A DNA stretch of 35,931 bases from NCBI GenBank assembly GCA_017470935.1, contig JAFUXG010000032.1, forward strand, positions 1-35,931, in the 5' to 3' direction. Below are positions 7,640 to 16,388 of the stretch, piece by piece. This DNA is from Lachnospiraceae bacterium (GTDB lineage: Bacteria > Bacillota > Clostridia > Lachnospirales > Lachnospiraceae). A program made the translations under genes and the position numbers. The notes beneath the pieces were generated by a model. That model did no database searches. It was given only the letters and a program-made list of their open reading frames with translations, and had not been told where the DNA came from. Every line of letters begins with the position of its first letter. Positions within the stretch are counted from its first letter, which is position 1.

Positions 7640-9805
7640 TCAGAGCTGCTCCTTTCCTTTATCCTCCTCTAATGCATCATTTTCCACTGCAGTGTCCTCA
7701 CTAATATGCTTTCTCCCATCCATATATTTGATCAATATATTATTATTGCGTATCGTGATAACTGCAATTCCAATCAGTATTATTATTAACGGTATGATCA
7801 CTATGCCTGACACCTTCATTGTCCTTATGAAGCTATGTTGATAAAGTGCCATATTATATTTTACATCCTTCCCGGCTATACTAACCTCATTACCACTTCC
7901 CGTCAAATAATTAACCATGTTGATGAATAGCTTAGAATTAGCACCAAGAGAATCCTTATCAACCTCATCATTTAAAATAATATTAGAGGTTACAAGCAAC
8001 AACTCTCCCTCATTCTTTTTTACAAGACTTACAATACCAAATGGTCCCCCTACATCATCTGCACCCTTTTCAGTCATATTATCATAATCAGATTTTTTTG
8101 AAAAAGCTATTCTACTGGTCACTAAAAGATCTGTTCTCTCTAAATCAGAGGTGCTATCAACCATTTTAATTCCCTTGCTTGTCATTGTATATACAGGCAG
8201 ATTAGCTTCTAATATTGCCTTAGTAATTTCATGCTCCTTAATTTCCGGCGCCAGATAGTACGGTGTTTCATAAGCATACCTTCCTTCATCCTTCTCAATA
8301 ACAACCCCCGACTCTATTGGCAATCCATAGTCATCCAAAAAAGAATACAGATTGGTCAATTCTTCATTTAATGGATCAATAAAGACTAATAATTTACCTC
8401 CATTATCTACATATGATGATAAATTATCAATCTCACTCTGGGTATAGTCCTCCTCAGGAGAATTCATTATAAGAAGCTCTCCAAAATTATTCAATCCCAA
8501 AATTGAGTCGTCCTCTAAAGTAATATAATTAATACTATATCCCTTTTGTCTGAGCTTATTATTTATATTATCAGTAAAAGCAGCCTCCATATTACCATTT
8601 AACATATATACTTCTTTCTCTGTTGGATTATTAGTGTAATATATGGCCTCCGTTAACTGATTCTCTATTTCCAAAAGACTTCTATATTCCTTATCCGATT
8701 CCTGTATAGTTGAAATGTACTCATTAGAATCAAGATAAATATATTTGTCATCACATACTACTAAAATGCTAGCCTCATTTATCATGGTAATTCCACTCAT
8801 GTATGCTTTCATAATTGAATCATTCTCATCCAAATCCACATATTCCACTGAGACATAGTCACTTTGTTTGTCATACAGCTTTAAGAATTCACGATAAGTA
8901 GCATTAGCATTACTAATTCGACCTATATAATATAATTTAGTATCCTTATCCACCTCATTTAACACATTAATAGTTTGTGGCGACAAGGTTAAAAGTCCTT
9001 CCGGTGTAAAATCCTTTGTAGCAGAGCATGAATAGAAAGCAACAGAAACCGTAAGCGCTGTTGCCAGCATCAAAATGAGTACGGTTATTTTCTTAACAAG
9101 ATTAATTCTGTTAAATATCAGCTTTAGCCATGTAAGATTAACAAATAACAAAATCAAAACAACTATAAAAGCGATATTTCCAGTTCTTACAATTCCTGAA
9201 GTCATATCCAGATATATATCATATAAGGAAATTCTATTCAAAAAATTATAAAGTCCCCCTTGACCTGCCAAGGATTCAAATAATCTAAAAAGAATTAGCA
9301 ATACATAAGATCCATATAGAAGCAATGCAGCCAATATTGGATTAGATGTGATAGCTGAAACAAACATTCCAAGAGACGTTACTACTAAAACCCCAATACA
9401 AACTGCAATGTATGAACATACCAAAAACCTAATGTTAATATCGCTATGTCCCACAATAATTAACGGATATACAATCGAGAGCACAACTGGTAATAAAACA
9501 ACTATAACAGCAGCCAAGTACTTTGCAAGAACAATAGAATAATAAGATACCGGTGCGGTAAAAAGAAGCTGGTCAGTCTTTCTATTTCTTTCCCCTGCAA
9601 ACATCTGCATTGTGAATAAAGGAATCATAAAAATGCATATATAAAATGCTTTAGATATAACATAATATCCAAACTGTGAATTGTAGTTAGCAAGACAATA
9701 TACAGAAAACAATATACCACATGCAAGCATGAACAATGCGTAGTATAGATATGTTATAAATGATGTATAGTATTTTTTGATTTCTCTTTTAAAAACCGCC
9801 AACAT
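7640..9805 (-). CDS. Fused ABC-2 permease and GldG-like extracytoplasmic protein
   Basis: The first 245 or so residues form a six-segment ABC-2 permease resembling GldF: MLAVFKREIKKYY, then AGERNRKTDQLLFTAPVS, a typical cytoplasmic loop. A further membrane segment leads into about 400 residues resembling GldG or DUF4350-type proteins (FTPEGLLTLSPQT, LLIMNSPEEDYTQSEID, GGKLLVFIDP). A final membrane segment and an acidic cytoplasmic tail follow. In Flavobacterium GldF and GldG are separate; here they are one chain. I chose the ATG at 9805 (721 residues) because GGGAGGAG precedes it at proper distance; an upstream ATG at 9826 overlaps the ATPase gene and has a weak site. Only one base separates the ATPase stop from this ATG, so the two are translationally coupled. 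The substrate is unknown. Confidence 0.85.
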   Translation of the reverse strand: MLAVFKREIKKYYTSFITYLYYALFMLACGILFSVYCLANYNSQFGYYVISKAFYICIFMIPLFTMQMFAGERNRKTDQLLFTAPVSYYSIVLAKYLAAVIVVLLPVVLSIVYPLIIVGHSDINIRFLVCSYIAVCIGVLVVTSLGMFVSAITSNPILAALLLYGSYVLLILFRLFESLAGQGGLYNFLNRISLYDIYLDMTSGIVRTGNIAFIVVLILLFVNLTWLKLIFNRINLVKKITVLILMLATALTVSVAFYSCSATKDFTPEGLLTLSPQTINVLNEVDKDTKLYYIGRISNANATYREFLKLYDKQSDYVSVEYVDLDENDSIMKAYMSGITMINEASILVVCDDKYIYLDSNEYISTIQESDKEYRSLLEIENQLTEAIYYTNNPTEKEVYMLNGNMEAAFTDNINNKLRQKGYSINYITLEDDSILGLNNFGELLIMNSPEEDYTQSEIDNLSSYVDNGGKLLVFIDPLNEELTNLYSFLDDYGLPIESGVVIEKDEGRYAYETPYYLAPEIKEHEITKAILEANLPVYTMTSKGIKMVDSTSDLERTDLLVTSRIAFSKKSDYDNMTEKGADDVGGPFGIVSLVKKNEGELLLVTSNIILNDEVDKDSLGANSKLFINMVNYLTGSGNEVSIAGKDVKYNMALYQHSFIRTMKVSGIVIIPLIIILIGIAVITIRNNNILIKYMDGRKHISEDTAVENDALEEDKGKEQL

Positions 9806-9806
9806 A

Positions 9807-10739
9807 TCACATCTCCTCCCCATCATTTACCTGTATAAATACATCCTCCAAAGAAGCCTGCTGCTTTGAAATACCATATACAATATATTTCTTTCCAACA
9901 AGATAGCTCAATATACTATCTCTAATATCTCTGGAGTTTTTAGAGGTTACAACAAATTCAAAAAGTCCTTCCTCTATCTCTCCTTCGCATGTAACACTTT
10001 TAAGATTAGAATAATTTGACAAAGCTGTTAATATTTCATCCTTTTTACCCTTGACCTGAATACTATATTTATTCTCTTTGCTGTTATTCTTTATTGTTCT
10101 CTTTGCATCATCAATAACAATCTCCCCATCCTTTATCATGATGATTTCCGTACACAATTCTTCAATCTCAGATAATATATGGGAACTAATAAAAATACAA
10201 TGATCCCTTTGAAGCTGTTTTAATAAATCCCTTGTTCTCTTAGACTCTACAGGATCAAGACCAACCAAGGGCTCATCCAATATCAAAACCTTTGGATCAC
10301 CAATAAGCGCACCCGCAAAGCCAACCCTTTGTCCATAGCCCTTAGATAGCTTCTTAATAAATTCATGGCGTCTATCCTCCATATCCATAAGGTTTAAGAC
10401 CCTAGAAACCTCATCCTTTTTGTTTCCCACCCCTTTAATCTCTGCAATATACCTAAGATATTCCTCTATTCTCATATCCTTGTATAAAGGCGGAATTTCC
10501 GGGAGATAACCTATATTTCTTCTAGCCTCAATAGGCTCCACTAACATATTCTTATCACAGATAATGATTTCTCCTGACTTTGGTACAAGATAACCTGTAA
10601 GTAGATTCATTGTAGTGGATTTTCCTGCACCATTAGCACCCAAAAAGCCTGTGATACAATTATCCTTCACCTGAAAGCATAATTTATTTAAAACAGTTTT
10701 TGAACCGTATGACATTGTCAAATTATTAACCTGAATCAT
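9807..10739 (-). CDS. ABC transporter ATP-binding protein (GldA-like)
   Basis: This ATPase should power the fused permease encoded next to it. The 310-residue protein has Walker A GANGAGKST (34-42), the variant signature LSKGYGQRVGFA common in ABC-2 exporters, Walker B VLILDEP and the switch histidine in FISSHILSEIEEL. A C-terminal extension of about 90 residues follows, as in other ATPases of this subfamily. The ATG follows GGAGAG. It leads the three-gene set with the GldFG-like permease and the CAP protein. A promoter should lie in the 100-base gap upstream (TATA-rich at 10760-10790), but I could not choose one. Confidence 0.93.
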   Translation of the reverse strand: MIQVNNLTMSYGSKTVLNKLCFQVKDNCITGFLGANGAGKSTTMNLLTGYLVPKSGEIIICDKNMLVEPIEARRNIGYLPEIPPLYKDMRIEEYLRYIAEIKGVGNKKDEVSRVLNLMDMEDRRHEFIKKLSKGYGQRVGFAGALIGDPKVLILDEPLVGLDPVESKRTRDLLKQLQRDHCIFISSHILSEIEELCTEIIMIKDGEIVIDDAKRTIKNNSKENKYSIQVKGKKDEILTALSNYSNLKSVTCEGEIEEGLFEFVVTSKNSRDIRDSILSYLVGKKYIVYGISKQQASLEDVFIQVNDGEEM

Positions 10740-10801
10740 TACAATCTCTCCAATTCTTATTAAACATTTATAATATATAGTATAGGTATATACATTTTTA
10801 A

Positions 10802-10827
10802 AGGGATTGCGTTAATACACAACCCCT
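10802..10827 (-). terminator. Weak terminator candidate downstream of xerD
   Basis: On the minus strand AGGGGTTG pairs with CAATCCCT (one G-U pair) across a ten-base loop, followed by TTTAAAAATG rather than a clean T-run. It lies just after the xerD stop and before the ABC operon. It may be leaky. Confidence 0.35.
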
Positions 10828-10840
10828 CATAATTCAATAA

Positions 10841-11731
10841 TTATACATTTGCCCTCGGATGTGCCTTCTCATATACCTCCTTCAGCTTTGTGTTTGCATT
10901 TGCCTTAAGGTAGATTTGAGTAGTAGAAATATCAGAATGTCCTAACATCTCCTGAACAGCCCTCAAATCAGCACCATTATTAACTAAATGCATTGCAAAG
11001 GAATGTCTGATTGTATGCGGCGTAATATCCTTTTTGATTCCGGCCTTTCCCGAGTAATATTTTATAATTTTCCAAAAGCCCTGCCTAGTCATAGGAGAAC
11101 CCTGGCAGTTTGTAAAAAGCACCTCTTGATCATCTGTACACAAAGCCATTCTCGCATTATTAATATAATCCTCTAATGCTGCCTTTGTCTCCTTGGTAAA
11201 CGGAATAACTCTATCCTTGTTACCATCCCTGCATTGAATATAATCCAAGGACAGATTAACATCCTTAAGCTTTAGGTTAATTAACTCTGATACTCTAATA
11301 CCTGTTGCATACAAAAGCTCAAGCATCGCCTTATCTCTAATGTCCTTAGGTGTTGTACCACCAGGCTGCTCTAATAGTAAATTAACCTCTTCAGTAGTAA
11401 GAATAACCGGCGCCTTTTTTTCGATTTTGGGAGGCTTCAAAACCTCACTGGGGTCCTCTGAAATAACACCCTGCTTAAGCAAAAATATAAAGAAGGCTTT
11501 TATCGATGCAATATTTCTTGAAACCGTAGCAGTAGACATACCCTGCTTTTCAATCTGAAGTATATATGAATTAAGATTAGTTCCGGTGACCTTATTAACA
11601 TCTGTAATATCAACAGAAATTAAATAATTATATAGTTTATTTAAATCTCTCTTGTATGATGCTATAGTATTAGCACTTGATTTTTTTACATTTGTTAAAT
11701 AGTCTACAAACTCATCTATCTTTTGTAACAT
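10841..11731 (-). CDS. xerD: Site-specific tyrosine recombinase XerD
   Basis: XerD, with XerC or a partner, resolves chromosome dimers at the dif site during segregation. The product has an N-terminal SAM-like core-binding domain and a C-terminal catalytic domain. Visible active-site residues are Arg in ATGIRVSEL, the HTIRHSF box, His in LGHSDISTTQIY and the nucleophile Tyr in the same stretch. I start at the ATG at 11731 (296 residues, the Bacillus XerD length) because GAGGGG precedes it by seven bases; the longer frame would need a TTG at 11746 lying in that site. A good sigma-A promoter lies just upstream, in the gap after a spoIIM-like gene. spoIIM and xerD (ripX) also lie close together in Bacillus. 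Confidence 0.94.
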   Translation of the reverse strand: MLQKIDEFVDYLTNVKKSSANTIASYKRDLNKLYNYLISVDITDVNKVTGTNLNSYILQIEKQGMSTATVSRNIASIKAFFIFLLKQGVISEDPSEVLKPPKIEKKAPVILTTEEVNLLLEQPGGTTPKDIRDKAMLELLYATGIRVSELINLKLKDVNLSLDYIQCRDGNKDRVIPFTKETKAALEDYINNARMALCTDDQEVLFTNCQGSPMTRQGFWKIIKYYSGKAGIKKDITPHTIRHSFAMHLVNNGADLRAVQEMLGHSDISTTQIYLKANANTKLKEVYEKAHPRANV

Positions 11732-11767
11732 TTCATAACCCCTCAATACATTAATTTCAGTAATCCT

Positions 11768-11796
11768 ATTATATATGCTAATTTACATAAAATCAA
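11768..11796 (-). promoter_or_regulatory. Sigma-A promoter of xerD
   Basis: On the minus strand TTGATT (11791-11796), 17 bases, TATAAT (11768-11773), with an expected leader of about 30 bases to the ATG at 11731. The perfect -10 and ideal spacing make it a good candidate. It also means xerD need not depend on the spoIIM-like gene for transcription. Confidence 0.65.
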
Positions 11797-11872
11797 ACAT
11801 TATTTTTTTTAAGAAAGCTATGATTTTACTGTATTTAAGCGTTCTATACAATTAATGGTGTTTACATAATAT

Positions 11873-12448
11873 TCAACTACAATATATTGGTAATTTCACC
11901 AAAAAATTTTTTTGAAAAAAATATTCAAAAAACACTCCAGCAAGTAACATAAGTATAATAATTATAATTTTTACAAAAAAATTAATATTGTTAAATCTTT
12001 CATATATATTTCTACTTGAGTCTTCATTACAATAGAACCATTTACCTAATAGACATACAGCATAATAATAAAACATAAAATGTGGTATAAAAAGACACGC
12101 TATTAATATTAAGCCATCAAATCCATATGTAAATATAATATTAGAAGAAATAATAATATAGTATATTCCAAATAGATAATTAAAAAAAGCCGACGCAAAA
12201 TAGTAAGAAAATATTAATTGTACAATAAGGAATGCTACAGCAACTATTATCCTTTGATTAAAAAAATATAAAGAGGAATTACGTCCCACATCTAAGCTAT
12301 TACATATATCTATTATATTATCCTCAATAAAATAAAAATCACGAGAACTGTCAAATATTATTTTTATAATATAAATCAAGGTCCCGGTAATTAGACCAAG
12401 AAGCAATGGCAAATATGTATAATGCTTATACGAATGTTTATTAAACAT
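11873..12448 (-). CDS. spoIIM: SpoIIM-like sporulation membrane protein
   Basis: SpoIIM is part of the DMP complex (SpoIID-SpoIIM-SpoIIP) that remodels peptidoglycan during engulfment of the forespore. This 191-residue protein has about five membrane segments and a large loop between the first two. The key stretch YGFDGLILIACLFIPHFMFYY matches the SpoIIM/DUF95 pattern of a YG-x-x-G loop followed by a segment with P-H or P-Q. Position next to xerD supports the call, since the two are near neighbours in Bacillus. Start: the ATG at 12448 has GGGGG five bases upstream; a TTG at 12463 would also be in frame. The gene is noticeably more AT-rich than its neighbours. Similarity is judged from a few positions, so confidence is moderate. 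Confidence 0.65.
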   Translation of the reverse strand: MFNKHSYKHYTYLPLLLGLITGTLIYIIKIIFDSSRDFYFIEDNIIDICNSLDVGRNSSLYFFNQRIIVAVAFLIVQLIFSYYFASAFFNYLFGIYYIIISSNIIFTYGFDGLILIACLFIPHFMFYYYAVCLLGKWFYCNEDSSRNIYERFNNINFFVKIIIIILMLLAGVFFEYFFQKNFLVKLPIYCS

Positions 12449-12576
12449 ATATACCCCCAACAATTAAAATACAACAGCATCCCTCCCGGAGAGAATAGTT
12501 ATTTATATAACGCTGAGTTCCACATTAAAGATATATCTGAATTTCACAGCAAGCTAGTATATTATATGTATTTGCG

Positions 12577-12615
12577 AAAATAAAAATGAGTCCGAAACAA
12601 ATTGTTTCGGACTCA
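12577..12615 (-). terminator. Rho-independent terminator of rny
   Basis: TGAGTCCGAAAC pairs perfectly with GTTTCGGACTCA around a five-base loop, and on the minus strand is followed by TTTTTATTTT (12577-12586). It lies about 20 bases after the rny stop. This is the strongest minus-strand terminator in the window. Confidence 0.93.
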
Positions 12616-12634
12616 GAACTCGTATCGGTTAACT

Positions 12635-14185
12635 CTATTTCGCATAATCCGTCACACGGGACTCTCGGATAATGTTTACCTTAATCTGACCCGGATACTT
12701 CAACTCATCTTCGATACGTTTAGAAATATCTCGTGCCATGAGTACCATGTCGGCATCATTCACCTGCTCAGGAACGACCATAATACGAATCTCTCTACCT
12801 GCCTGAATTGCAAAAGATTTATCAACACCCTTAAAGTCATTGGCAATATCTTCTAACTGCTTTAATCTTGTTGTATATGTTTCAAGAGTCTCACGTCTTG
12901 CCCCAGGTCTTGCTGCAGAAATAGCATCTGCTGCCTGAACAATACATGCAATCATGGATTCTGGTTCAACATCACCATGATGTGCCTCCACTGCATTAAT
13001 AATCAGCGGTGTCTCCTTATATTTTCTACAAAGATCAACTCCAATCTGCACATGTGAACCTTCCATCTCATGATCCACAGATTTGCCAATGTCATGTAAA
13101 AGACCAGCACGCTTAGCCAAGCGAACATCCTCACCCACCTCAGCAGCAATCAAACCGCACAGTAAGGATACTTCCATGGAATGCTTCAATGCGTTTTGTC
13201 CATAGCTTGTACGGAACTTCATCTTACCAAGAAGCCTGATAAGCTCAGGATGGATTCCCTGAACACCAACCTCAAAGGTAGCATTCTCTCCTTCCTCACG
13301 CATTGTCTGTTCAACTTCTTTTTGAGCCTTTTCAACCATTTCCTCAATTCTTGCGGGATGAATTCTTCCATCAAGAATTAATTTCTCAAGGGCAATCCTT
13401 GCTACTTCCCTTCTAACAGGATCAAAGCTGGATAAAATAACTGCTTCAGGAGTATCATCGATTATAAGATCAACTCCTGTCATAGTCTCTAAGGTACGTA
13501 TATTACGTCCTTCACGGCCAATTATCCTGCCCTTCATCTCGTCATTGGGTAACTGTACCAAAGAAATGGTTGTCTCAGCAACATGATCTACAGCACACTT
13601 CTGAATGGCTGTAACAACATATTCCTTAGCCTTCTTGCCGGCTTCTTCCTTTGCTCTGGTTTCCATTTCTTTAACCAGAACAGCAGTTTCGTGTTTTACA
13701 TCATCTTCAACAGTTTTCAATAAATATTCTTTTGCTTGTTCAGAGGTTAATCCAGAGATTCTCTCCAGTTCCTGTAGCTTCTTTGATTCAAGCTCTTCCA
13801 CCTTAGCCCTTTGCTTATCTAAGGATTGCTCTCTAGATGCAAGACTCGCTTCCTTCTTTTCGATGGCATCAGACTTCTTGTCCAGATTCTCTTCACGGGA
13901 AAGCAATCGCTTCTCCATTCTTTGAACCTCATTACGCCGATCCTTAATCTCTTTATCAAGATCATTCTTGGTTTTAATCGAATCTTCTTTAGCTTCTAGG
14001 AGTATTTCCTTCTTCTGGGCTTCGGCACTCTTAACAGCTTCATCTATAATCTCTCTCGATCTGTCCATAGCATCACGATTCTTCTTCTCCACTACATTCT
14101 TTCTGTAGGAGCCTGAAATAAACCATGTGATTACGACAGCTACGATTAAGATAATAGCAAAAGCAATCCAATAGCTTGCCTCCAC
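12635..14185 (-). CDS. rny: Ribonuclease Y
   Basis: RNase Y is the membrane-anchored endoribonuclease that starts mRNA decay in Firmicutes. The 516-residue protein has an N-terminal membrane segment (about 4-24), then a long charged coiled coil (about 30-190). A KH domain follows with [15 protein letters not shown], then an HD domain with the metal motif LLHDIGK and surrounding His residues. Length matches the family (about 520). The start is GTG, with AAGGAGG seven bases upstream; no nearby ATG fits. It has its own promoter (14246-14274), a leader hairpin and a terminator, so it is probably a single-gene transcript downstream of recA-recX. Confidence 0.97.
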   Translation of the reverse strand: MEASYWIAFAIILIVAVVITWFISGSYRKNVVEKKNRDAMDRSREIIDEAVKSAEAQKKEILLEAKEDSIKTKNDLDKEIKDRRNEVQRMEKRLLSREENLDKKSDAIEKKEASLASREQSLDKQRAKVEELESKKLQELERISGLTSEQAKEYLLKTVEDDVKHETAVLVKEMETRAKEEAGKKAKEYVVTAIQKCAVDHVAETTISLVQLPNDEMKGRIIGREGRNIRTLETMTGVDLIIDDTPEAVILSSFDPVRREVARIALEKLILDGRIHPARIEEMVEKAQKEVEQTMREEGENATFEVGVQGIHPELIRLLGKMKFRTSYGQNALKHSMEVSLLCGLIAAEVGEDVRLAKRAGLLHDIGKSVDHEMEGSHVQIGVDLCRKYKETPLIINAVEAHHGDVEPESMIACIVQAADAISAARPGARRETLETYTTRLKQLEDIANDFKGVDKSFAIQAGREIRIMVVPEQVNDADMVLMARDISKRIEDELKYPGQIKVNIIRESRVTDYAK

Positions 14186-14218
14186 AGGAGCACCTCCTTA
14201 TAATATATTAAATTTTCA

Positions 14219-14237
14219 TGTACTTAACATAAGTACA
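14219..14237. other. Perfect dyad in the rny leader
   Basis: TGTACTTA (14219-14226) and TAAGTACA (14230-14237) form an eight-base inverted repeat with a three-base loop. It lies just downstream of the predicted rny start point, where an operator or a leader hairpin would be placed. No known regulator is assigned. Confidence 0.5.
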
Positions 14238-14245
14238 ACAAATAA

Positions 14246-14274
14246 ATATTATCTTTTTTTGTGCAATATGTCAA
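14246..14274 (-). promoter_or_regulatory. Sigma-A promoter of rny
   Basis: On the minus strand a perfect TTGACA (14269-14274) is followed after 17 bases by TAATAT (14246-14251). The predicted leader is about 55 bases, including an eight-base dyad. Confidence 0.65.
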
Positions 14275-14344
14275 GTAAAAGTTATTTTAATGGTTAATTA
14301 TGTAACTTATGTTAATATAAATAATAAGGCATGCTCAACAAAAA

Positions 14345-14953
14345 TCACCTGTTATGCTCTAGCGCTTCATTGATCAGTTCTACTGAGAAGCCTTTGCCAT
14401 AAAAGTATCTGAATACCTTCTGTTTAATTCTAATATCATTAATATCCTTGCCCTTTGTATATTTGTTAAACTTATGCAAAAAGCATTCTCGTTCAAGGCA
14501 ATCAAAGGTATCATATTCATCAAAAAATGAATCTATAAGCTGCTTATCAATCCCCTTGGCAAGAAGATCTGAAACCATCTGTCTCTTACTCTTTCTATGG
14601 CTGTTAGAATCCACAAATAATGCAACATATTCTTCATCATCAAGATAATGATATTCCTTTAAGAAATCTACAACTCTATCTGCAATACATTCAGGAGTTC
14701 CGCTAGATACTAGCTTTCTCCTAAGAGAAGCAGAAGAATATGGCTGTCTATCCAAAAGATACAATGCTCTTTCTTTGGAGCGCTTAAATATAACCTCATC
14801 ATATATCCTTGAAACAACCGAATCGTCTAAAAAGAGTCCTTCTTCAATATTAAATTGTGTAAGCTCTTTCTTATAAAGGGAGAACAGATATCCATCCTCT
14901 CCGAAGATTTTATACCTGTTCCCCTTATATAACTCTATTCGTGTTATAATCAT
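14345..14953 (-). CDS. recX: RecX regulatory protein
   Basis: RecX binds RecA filaments and restrains or adjusts recombination. This 202-residue protein has the helical three-repeat RecX organisation: RALYLLDRQPYSSASLRRKL near the middle, then DFLKEYHYLDDEEYVALFVDS and the C-terminal FRYFYGKGF region. Length is normal for the Firmicute form. It follows recA by 91 bases on the same strand, the common recA-recX arrangement, and is probably read through from the LexA-controlled recA promoter. The spacer is almost pure A and T with three copies of a nine-base repeat. No terminator is visible between the two. Confidence 0.92.
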   Translation of the reverse strand: MIITRIELYKGNRYKIFGEDGYLFSLYKKELTQFNIEEGLFLDDSVVSRIYDEVIFKRSKERALYLLDRQPYSSASLRRKLVSSGTPECIADRVVDFLKEYHYLDDEEYVALFVDSNSHRKSKRQMVSDLLAKGIDKQLIDSFFDEYDTFDCLERECFLHKFNKYTKGKDINDIRIKQKVFRYFYGKGFSVELINEALEHNR

Positions 14954-15001
14954 AATTCAATAATTTCTCTATTCTATATATTAATTATTATTGATAGATG
15001 G

Positions 15002-15039
15002 TTATTCTATAATTATTATTCTATTAATAATTATTCTAT
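15002..15039. repeat. Three spaced TTATTCTAT repeats in the recA-recX gap
   Basis: Copies start at 15002, 15016 and 15031, spaced 14 and 15 bases. The region is extremely AT-rich, so slippage is a simple explanation. No function is claimed. Confidence 0.5.
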
Positions 15040-15044
15040 TGATA

Positions 15045-16109
15045 TTACTCTTCAGACTCAACATCATCAACAGCTACATTAGAGTTACTGCCTGCATCAG
15101 GATCATCAGCCAGGCCGGCTGCTGCACGTACCTTAAGCTCAACCTCCTTGGCAACATCTGGATTATCCTGGAGATAAATCTTGGTATTCTCCCTGCCCTG
15201 GCCAATCTTCTCACCATTATAAGAAAACCATGCTCCCGCCTTATTAATAATGTTCTCCTTCACAGCAAGATCCAATATATCTCCCTCTTTAGATATTCCC
15301 TTGCCAAACATAATATCAAATTCAGCCTCTCTAAAGGGTGGAGCCACCTTGTTCTTAACAACCTTAACTCTTGTTCTGTTACCGATAACCTCACCATTCT
15401 GCTTAAGAGTCTCAATTCTTCTTACATCAAGCCGCACTGATGAATAGAACTTAAGAGCACGTCCACCTGTAGTAGTCTCAGGATTACCAAACATAACTCC
15501 AACCTTCTCGCGAAGCTGGTTGATAAATATAACCACACAGTTAGACCTGCTTATTACTGCAGTAAGCTTTCTTAAAGCCTGGGACATAAGCCGAGCCTGC
15601 AATCCCACATGTGCATCTCCCATCTCTCCATCGATCTCTGCCTTAGGTACTAATGCTGCAACAGAGTCTACAATAATAACATCAACGGCTCCGGATCTTA
15701 CCATTGTCTCTGTAATCTCCAATGCCTGCTCACCATTATCAGGCTGGGAAATATATAAATTGTTGATGTCAACACCAATATGCTCTGCATATACAGGATC
15801 CAATGCGTGCTCTGCATCAATAAACCCTGCAATACCTCCATTCTTCTGTACCTCTGCAACAACATGAAGTGCAACCGTTGTCTTACCACTCGACTCAGGT
15901 CCATAGATCTCAATAATTCTTCCCTTAGGCACTCCTCCAATTCCAAGGGCAAGATCAAGACTTAATGATCCCGTTGGAATCGCTTCCACATTCATATTAG
16001 CCGCTGAGTCACCCAGCTTCATCACTGTACCCTTGCCAAACTGCTTCTCAATATTAGCCAATGCTGCATCCAACGCCTTCAGCTTCTCTGTATTGTCTAT
16101 ATTACTCAT
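15045..16109 (-). CDS. recA: Recombinase RecA
   Basis: RecA forms filaments on single-stranded DNA, drives strand exchange and triggers LexA self-cleavage. The product shows Walker A GPESSGKT (70-77), Walker [13 protein letters not shown], the L1/L2 loop regions including MSQALRKL and [15 protein letters not shown], and an acidic C-terminal tail. I start at the ATG at 16109 (354 residues) because AGGAGG precedes it by nine bases; the upstream ATG at 16130 lies before that site. The promoter TTGACA-17-TATTAT is flanked by a LexA box just before the ribosome site and a second dyad just upstream of the -35. It heads a recA-recX unit. Confidence 0.98.
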   Translation of the reverse strand: MSNIDNTEKLKALDAALANIEKQFGKGTVMKLGDSAANMNVEAIPTGSLSLDLALGIGGVPKGRIIEIYGPESSGKTTVALHVVAEVQKNGGIAGFIDAEHALDPVYAEHIGVDINNLYISQPDNGEQALEITETMVRSGAVDVIIVDSVAALVPKAEIDGEMGDAHVGLQARLMSQALRKLTAVISRSNCVVIFINQLREKVGVMFGNPETTTGGRALKFYSSVRLDVRRIETLKQNGEVIGNRTRVKVVKNKVAPPFREAEFDIMFGKGISKEGDILDLAVKENIINKAGAWFSYNGEKIGQGRENTKIYLQDNPDVAKEVELKVRAAAGLADDPDAGSNSNVAVDDVESEE

Positions 16110-16124
16110 ATCATTCAACCTCCT

Positions 16125-16136
16125 GAACATCCGTTC
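16125..16136. promoter_or_regulatory. LexA (DinR) box in the recA leader
   Basis: GAACATCCGTTC matches the Firmicute SOS box GAAC-N4-GTTC exactly. On the minus strand it reads CGAACGGATGTTCA, which also fits the purine and pyrimidine preferences of the inner bases. It lies between the predicted start point and the recA ribosome site, where bound LexA would block transcription. Confidence 0.88.
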
Positions 16137-16145
16137 GTTTTAATT

Positions 16146-16174
16146 ATAATATTATAAAACTATTCTTTTGTCAA
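16146..16174 (-). promoter_or_regulatory. Sigma-A promoter of recA
   Basis: On the minus strand a perfect TTGACA (16169-16174) is followed after 17 bases by TATTAT (16146-16151). It is bracketed by the LexA box downstream and a second dyad directly upstream. Confidence 0.8.
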
Positions 16175-16175
16175 T

Positions 16176-16203
16176 AGAAAATCGAACAAATTTTCGATTT
16201 TCT
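16176..16203. promoter_or_regulatory. Second dyad, LexA-like, abutting the recA -35
   Basis: An 11-base perfect inverted repeat (AGAAAATCGAA at 16176-16186, TTCGATTTTCT at 16193-16203) surrounds CAAATT. Its centre CGAACAAATTTTCG differs from GAAC-N4-GTTC at one position. It could be a second, weaker LexA operator, or the site of another regulator. Confidence 0.55.
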
Positions 16204-16306
16204 TCAAAAATAAATCCTGGGAATTAAATAATTGATGAATTATCAATAAATTAATATACTTAAGTAAACAACCTTTAATAAAAGTCATGTTTTTGGGAAA
16301 ATAAAC

Positions 16307-16334
16307 TTTACAGAAGTTTTAAGACCTTTATAAT
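16307..16334 (+). promoter_or_regulatory. Sigma-A promoter of tmcAL
   Basis: TTTACA (16307-16312), 16 bases, perfect TATAAT (16329-16334), giving a leader of about 48 bases before the ATG at 16389. Confidence 0.65.
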
Positions 16335-16388
16335 GTATCATATCAGCATTTAATTGTAAAGCTAATATTATATTTGGGAGGAATAGGC

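Noticed and set aside
9806-9826. Upstream start for the permease gene, giving seven extra residues
   Set aside because: The site before it is weak, while the ATG at 9805 follows GGGAGGAG and gives the usual ABC-2 N-terminus.
16110-16130. Upstream ATG of recA
   Set aside because: It precedes the AGGAGG site and lies in the LexA box; the downstream ATG matches the family start.
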